Assembly (NCBI GenBank): GCA_040830565.1
Contig: JBFOMC010000331.1
Location: forward strand, 1-24,331
DNA: 24,331 nucleotides
Origin: JAFMPW01 sp040830565
Lineage (GTDB): Bacteria; Bacteroidota; Bacteroidia; Flavobacteriales; Flavobacteriaceae
Reading direction: 5' to 3'
Numbering within the stretch: the stretch's first letter is position 1; every line of letters starts with the position of its first letter. The notes below the pieces were generated by a model. It was given only the letters and a program-made list of their open reading frames with translations. It did not search any database and was not told the origin of the DNA. This document shows positions 22,322 to 24,331 of this stretch, piece by piece. Made by a program: the position numbers and the translations under genes.

Positions 22322-22371
22322 CATATTACCTATCGTGAACTGTTCCTAAACTATCTAGTTATGGTAATATG
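22322..22371. repeat. Inverted repeat downstream of the alpha-2-macroglobulin gene
   Basis: CATATTACC (22322-22330) and GGTAATATG (22363-22371) form a perfect 9-base inverted repeat around 32 bases, beginning 10 bases past the macroglobulin stop. It could be a weak terminator or an operator for the DUF4440 gene; no convincing T-tract follows on either strand. Confidence 0.35.
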
Positions 22372-22380
22372 GTTATTTTA

Positions 22381-24331
22381 CTATTGCACAACTTCAACCC
22401 ACTGCCCTCTTGTTCTAACCCTATAATCATTGTCATACATAGCTTCAGCCTGCAATCCGGGCAAATAATAGGTCCCTAAATAAGAAGCATTGAGTAATAC
22501 CCTGAAAGTTTTGGTTTCGTTTTTCTTCATATCGAAATAAAAGTTGGCCCTGTCATCCCTAATATCGGTATAAGTCACCTTATTTTCTGCAAAGCTCCCA
22601 AAATCAGTGAAACGGGTATTTACGATTTCCCATCCGCTAGGAAAAATCTGGGTAAGCGCCACATCCTTAATATCATTGGAACTCGTGTTTGTAAGGGTAA
22701 CCTCGGCAACGAAATCCATTCCTTGGGTCATTTGAGCACCCTCCAGACGGGTTCCATCCCTACCCTTAAATTGGGAAGATACTACGAGATTTTTTTGTGT
22801 TGTTTTCTCTTCTCCCACCGGTAAGATTCCATTGTTAGAAAGGCATAGAAAAAGTGTGTTATCGGAATTGTTCTTTAGCACTAGGGAATTACTTCCTCTT
22901 TTGATATCCAAGTTTCTATTGGCCAAAGTTTTAGCAGTACTAATATCAAGAGTTTTTCCGTTTAGAATGATCTGGGCTTTTATTCCTTTACCTCCAACCA
23001 TTTTGGCAAATTTAGCCATAGCCAGAAGGCTGTAGGCCGTACTCTGGGTACTCATCCACCGGCTTTCGCTTAGTCTCTGAGCAATTGTTTTTGCCAGATC
23101 CTGAGCCTTTACTTTATCTTGTATTACCACCATGGTCTCCAATGCCATTGCCCTGTTCCTTGTTTCAGAGCCATAAGTGTAATAGTCGTACTTCGATGGT
23201 TTAAAGTCGATTACGGCACCTTTTAAAAGGTCCTTGGCAACCCCGGCCTGGCCTATTATTCCATAAGCCGCCGCTAACCTGAATTTAGCTTCATTCGTAA
23301 TATTTTTTGTCTCGCGTAAACGATTCATAGAAGCAACATCTGCGTTCCCTGACAGGGCCAAAACATAAAGACGGTAGGCCTGGGCAAGATCTGATCTATG
23401 CTCTCCTGCTCTCCATTGTTTGGCAGCTTGTTTTTGATAACTGATCCAGGAAGATCTAAACCCTATGGGTAATACATATCCTTGACTTTCAGCCTCCAGC
23501 AAAAAGTGACCTGCAAAGGAAGTTCCCCAATCATTGACCTGGCCTCGGCCTGGCCAATAGGAAAATCCGCCGTTTGGCAATTGATAGTTCCCCAATCGCT
23601 TTATTGCACTTTCCACGTTCAATTGTATCTTATTTTTTTTGTCTGATGTAAGGTCAAAAATATCCGCTAGGAATAGTTGTGGAAAGGCTGCTGAAGTGGT
23701 CTGCTCAACGCAGCCGTGAGGGTATCGAATGAGGTATTGCATTCTTCCATTGAAGTTCATTGGGGGCAAGGTTGAAAATTCAAGCTGCGCAGTATTACTA
23801 CCGGCAATCCCGAAAGTTTGTAGACTTACAGTTCTACTCTCATTTCCATTTAGAACAATGTCTTCAGTGCTAGAGGTCATCGGATTTGGATTGACTACAT
23901 CTATGGGCACTTCAAAGGAGGCAGATTCTCCATTACCCGATGCCTCAACGATTACTTTCCCGATCCCCTTAAAATCCGAAACCTTCAATTTAAAATACGC
24001 CATCTTTTCATCTGGTTTCGAAAAGGACAAAGACTGCGTGGCAGCTCCTTGAATAGTAAAGGCCTGATCTTCTTTTATCTTTAGGTTGACATTTTTGACC
24101 TTCTCCTCCATAGCAAAAACCGTGACGGGTAAGGTGACGGTCTCACCTGGCGTTATCTTCCTGGGAAGAGAGGCCAAGACCATCAAGGGTTTACGGACCG
24201 GGCTTGTTTTTTCTACCCAACCGTAAGCCTCAGTTTGAGCGTCTCCGGCTATGACCATGGTCCTAACAGAACCTATATATTTGGGGACCTTAACTTTATG
24301 AGATCCGGTTTCCCCTTTTTTCAGTTTAAAA
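22381..24331 (-). CDS. Bacterial alpha-2-macroglobulin, C-terminal part with thioester motif (runs off the window)
   Basis: The frame is open to the last base of the window, so the N-terminal part is missing; about 649 residues are visible. The first reads ...KVPKYIGSVRTMVIAGD, the end of a macroglobulin domain. Then comes the region SSTEDIVLNGNESRTV, and the thioester motif GCVEQ (Cys codon at 23710-23712) in YPHGCVEQTTSAAFPQL. The alpha/alpha-toroid thioester domain with NGGFSYWPGRG follows, and the C-terminal domain has PSGWEIVNTRF and YDNDYRVRTRGQWVEVVQ. The Met at 24258 is internal, not the start. These proteins trap proteases in the periplasm through the Cys-Gln thioester and in many bacteria work with PBP1C, whose gene lies close by. 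The CVEQ motif is intact, so trapping activity is plausible. Confidence 0.94.
   Translation of the reverse strand, partial: FKLKKGETGSHKVKVPKYIGSVRTMVIAGDAQTEAYGWVEKTSPVRKPLMVLASLPRKITPGETVTLPVTVFAMEEKVKNVNLKIKEDQAFTIQGAATQSLSFSKPDEKMAYFKLKVSDFKGIGKVIVEASGNGESASFEVPIDVVNPNPMTSSTEDIVLNGNESRTVSLQTFGIAGSNTAQLEFSTLPPMNFNGRMQYLIRYPHGCVEQTTSAAFPQLFLADIFDLTSDKKNKIQLNVESAIKRLGNYQLPNGGFSYWPGRGQVNDWGTSFAGHFLLEAESQGYVLPIGFRSSWISYQKQAAKQWRAGEHRSDLAQAYRLYVLALSGNADVASMNRLRETKNITNEAKFRLAAAYGIIGQAGVAKDLLKGAVIDFKPSKYDYYTYGSETRNRAMALETMVVIQDKVKAQDLAKTIAQRLSESRWMSTQSTAYSLLAMAKFAKMVGGKGIKAQIILNGKTLDISTAKTLANRNLDIKRGSNSLVLKNNSDNTLFLCLSNNGILPVGEEKTTQKNLVVSSQFKGRDGTRLEGAQMTQGMDFVAEVTLTNTSSNDIKDVALTQIFPSGWEIVNTRFTDFGSFAENKVTYTDIRDDRANFYFDMKKNETKTFRVLLNASYLGTYYLPGLQAEAMYDNDYRVRTRGQWVEVVQ

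Noticed and set aside
1..24331. Mobile island, prophage, defence system or CRISPR locus
   Set aside because: I found no integrase, transposase, terminal repeats, tRNA target, array-like repeats or known defence genes; the content looks like ordinary chromosomal genes.

Overview
The window looks like ordinary chromosomal DNA of a marine-type Flavobacteriaceae (phylum Bacteroidota). This rests on the AT-rich composition, lipoproteins with short SC/SSC lipoboxes, a LytTR regulator with a Bacteroidota-type membrane module, Gfo/Idh/MocA and SUMF-like exported proteins, the near absence of Shine-Dalgarno sequences, and several -7 boxes of the Bacteroidota form TAnnTTTG placed just upstream of starts. 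I do not assign a genus. I see no rRNA, tRNA, CRISPR array, insertion sequence, integrase or prophage gene. No gene-free stretch exceeds 300 bases; the longest are about 170 bases (3559-3728, with a strong terminator) and 141 bases (8674-8814, with a likely AraC-type operator).

Left part (1-4313): the 3' end of an EamA-type exporter, converging with and overlapping a 4HBT thioesterase. Divergent from the thioesterase is a run of plus-strand genes: a nitronate monooxygenase-like flavoprotein, a YheT-type alpha/beta hydrolase and a lipoprotein c-type cytochrome, closed by a clear rho-independent terminator. A 60-residue membrane protein and a DUF1801 protein follow.

Transport and scavenging part (4336-9699): a SulP anion transporter with a STAS domain, then a probable two-gene unit of an Fe(II)/2-oxoglutarate PhyH-type dioxygenase and an SGLT-like sodium symporter. 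The unit is divergent from an AraC-family activator. The region between them carries AATATT repeats spaced one and two helical turns apart, at the position expected for an activator site upstream of the dioxygenase promoter. This is the best candidate here for a self-contained regulated uptake-and-oxidation module.

Middle part (9783-16463): a duplicated-domain lipoprotein with a strongly basic tail, gpsA, an exported SUMF-fold protein lacking the formylglycine-generating cysteines, paired with a Tat-exported Gfo/Idh/MocA oxidoreductase, then a membrane-tethered LytTR regulator divergent from an exported PDZ plus alpha/beta-hydrolase fusion.

Right part (16466-24331): the FAD glycerol-3-phosphate dehydrogenase glpD, then an operon read leftwards of a conserved small protein of unknown function, an ABM-like protein and penicillin-binding protein 1C, joined by 4-base start/stop overlaps and with pbpC starting at TTG. 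A CvpA-like gene is divergent from it. A secreted DUF4440 protein and a truncated (by the window edge) bacterial alpha-2-macroglobulin with an intact CVEQ thioester motif complete the window. PBP1C and alpha-2-macroglobulin are functional partners in many bacteria, so their proximity here is probably meaningful. GpsA and GlpD, which make and oxidise sn-glycerol 3-phosphate, are both present but in separate units.
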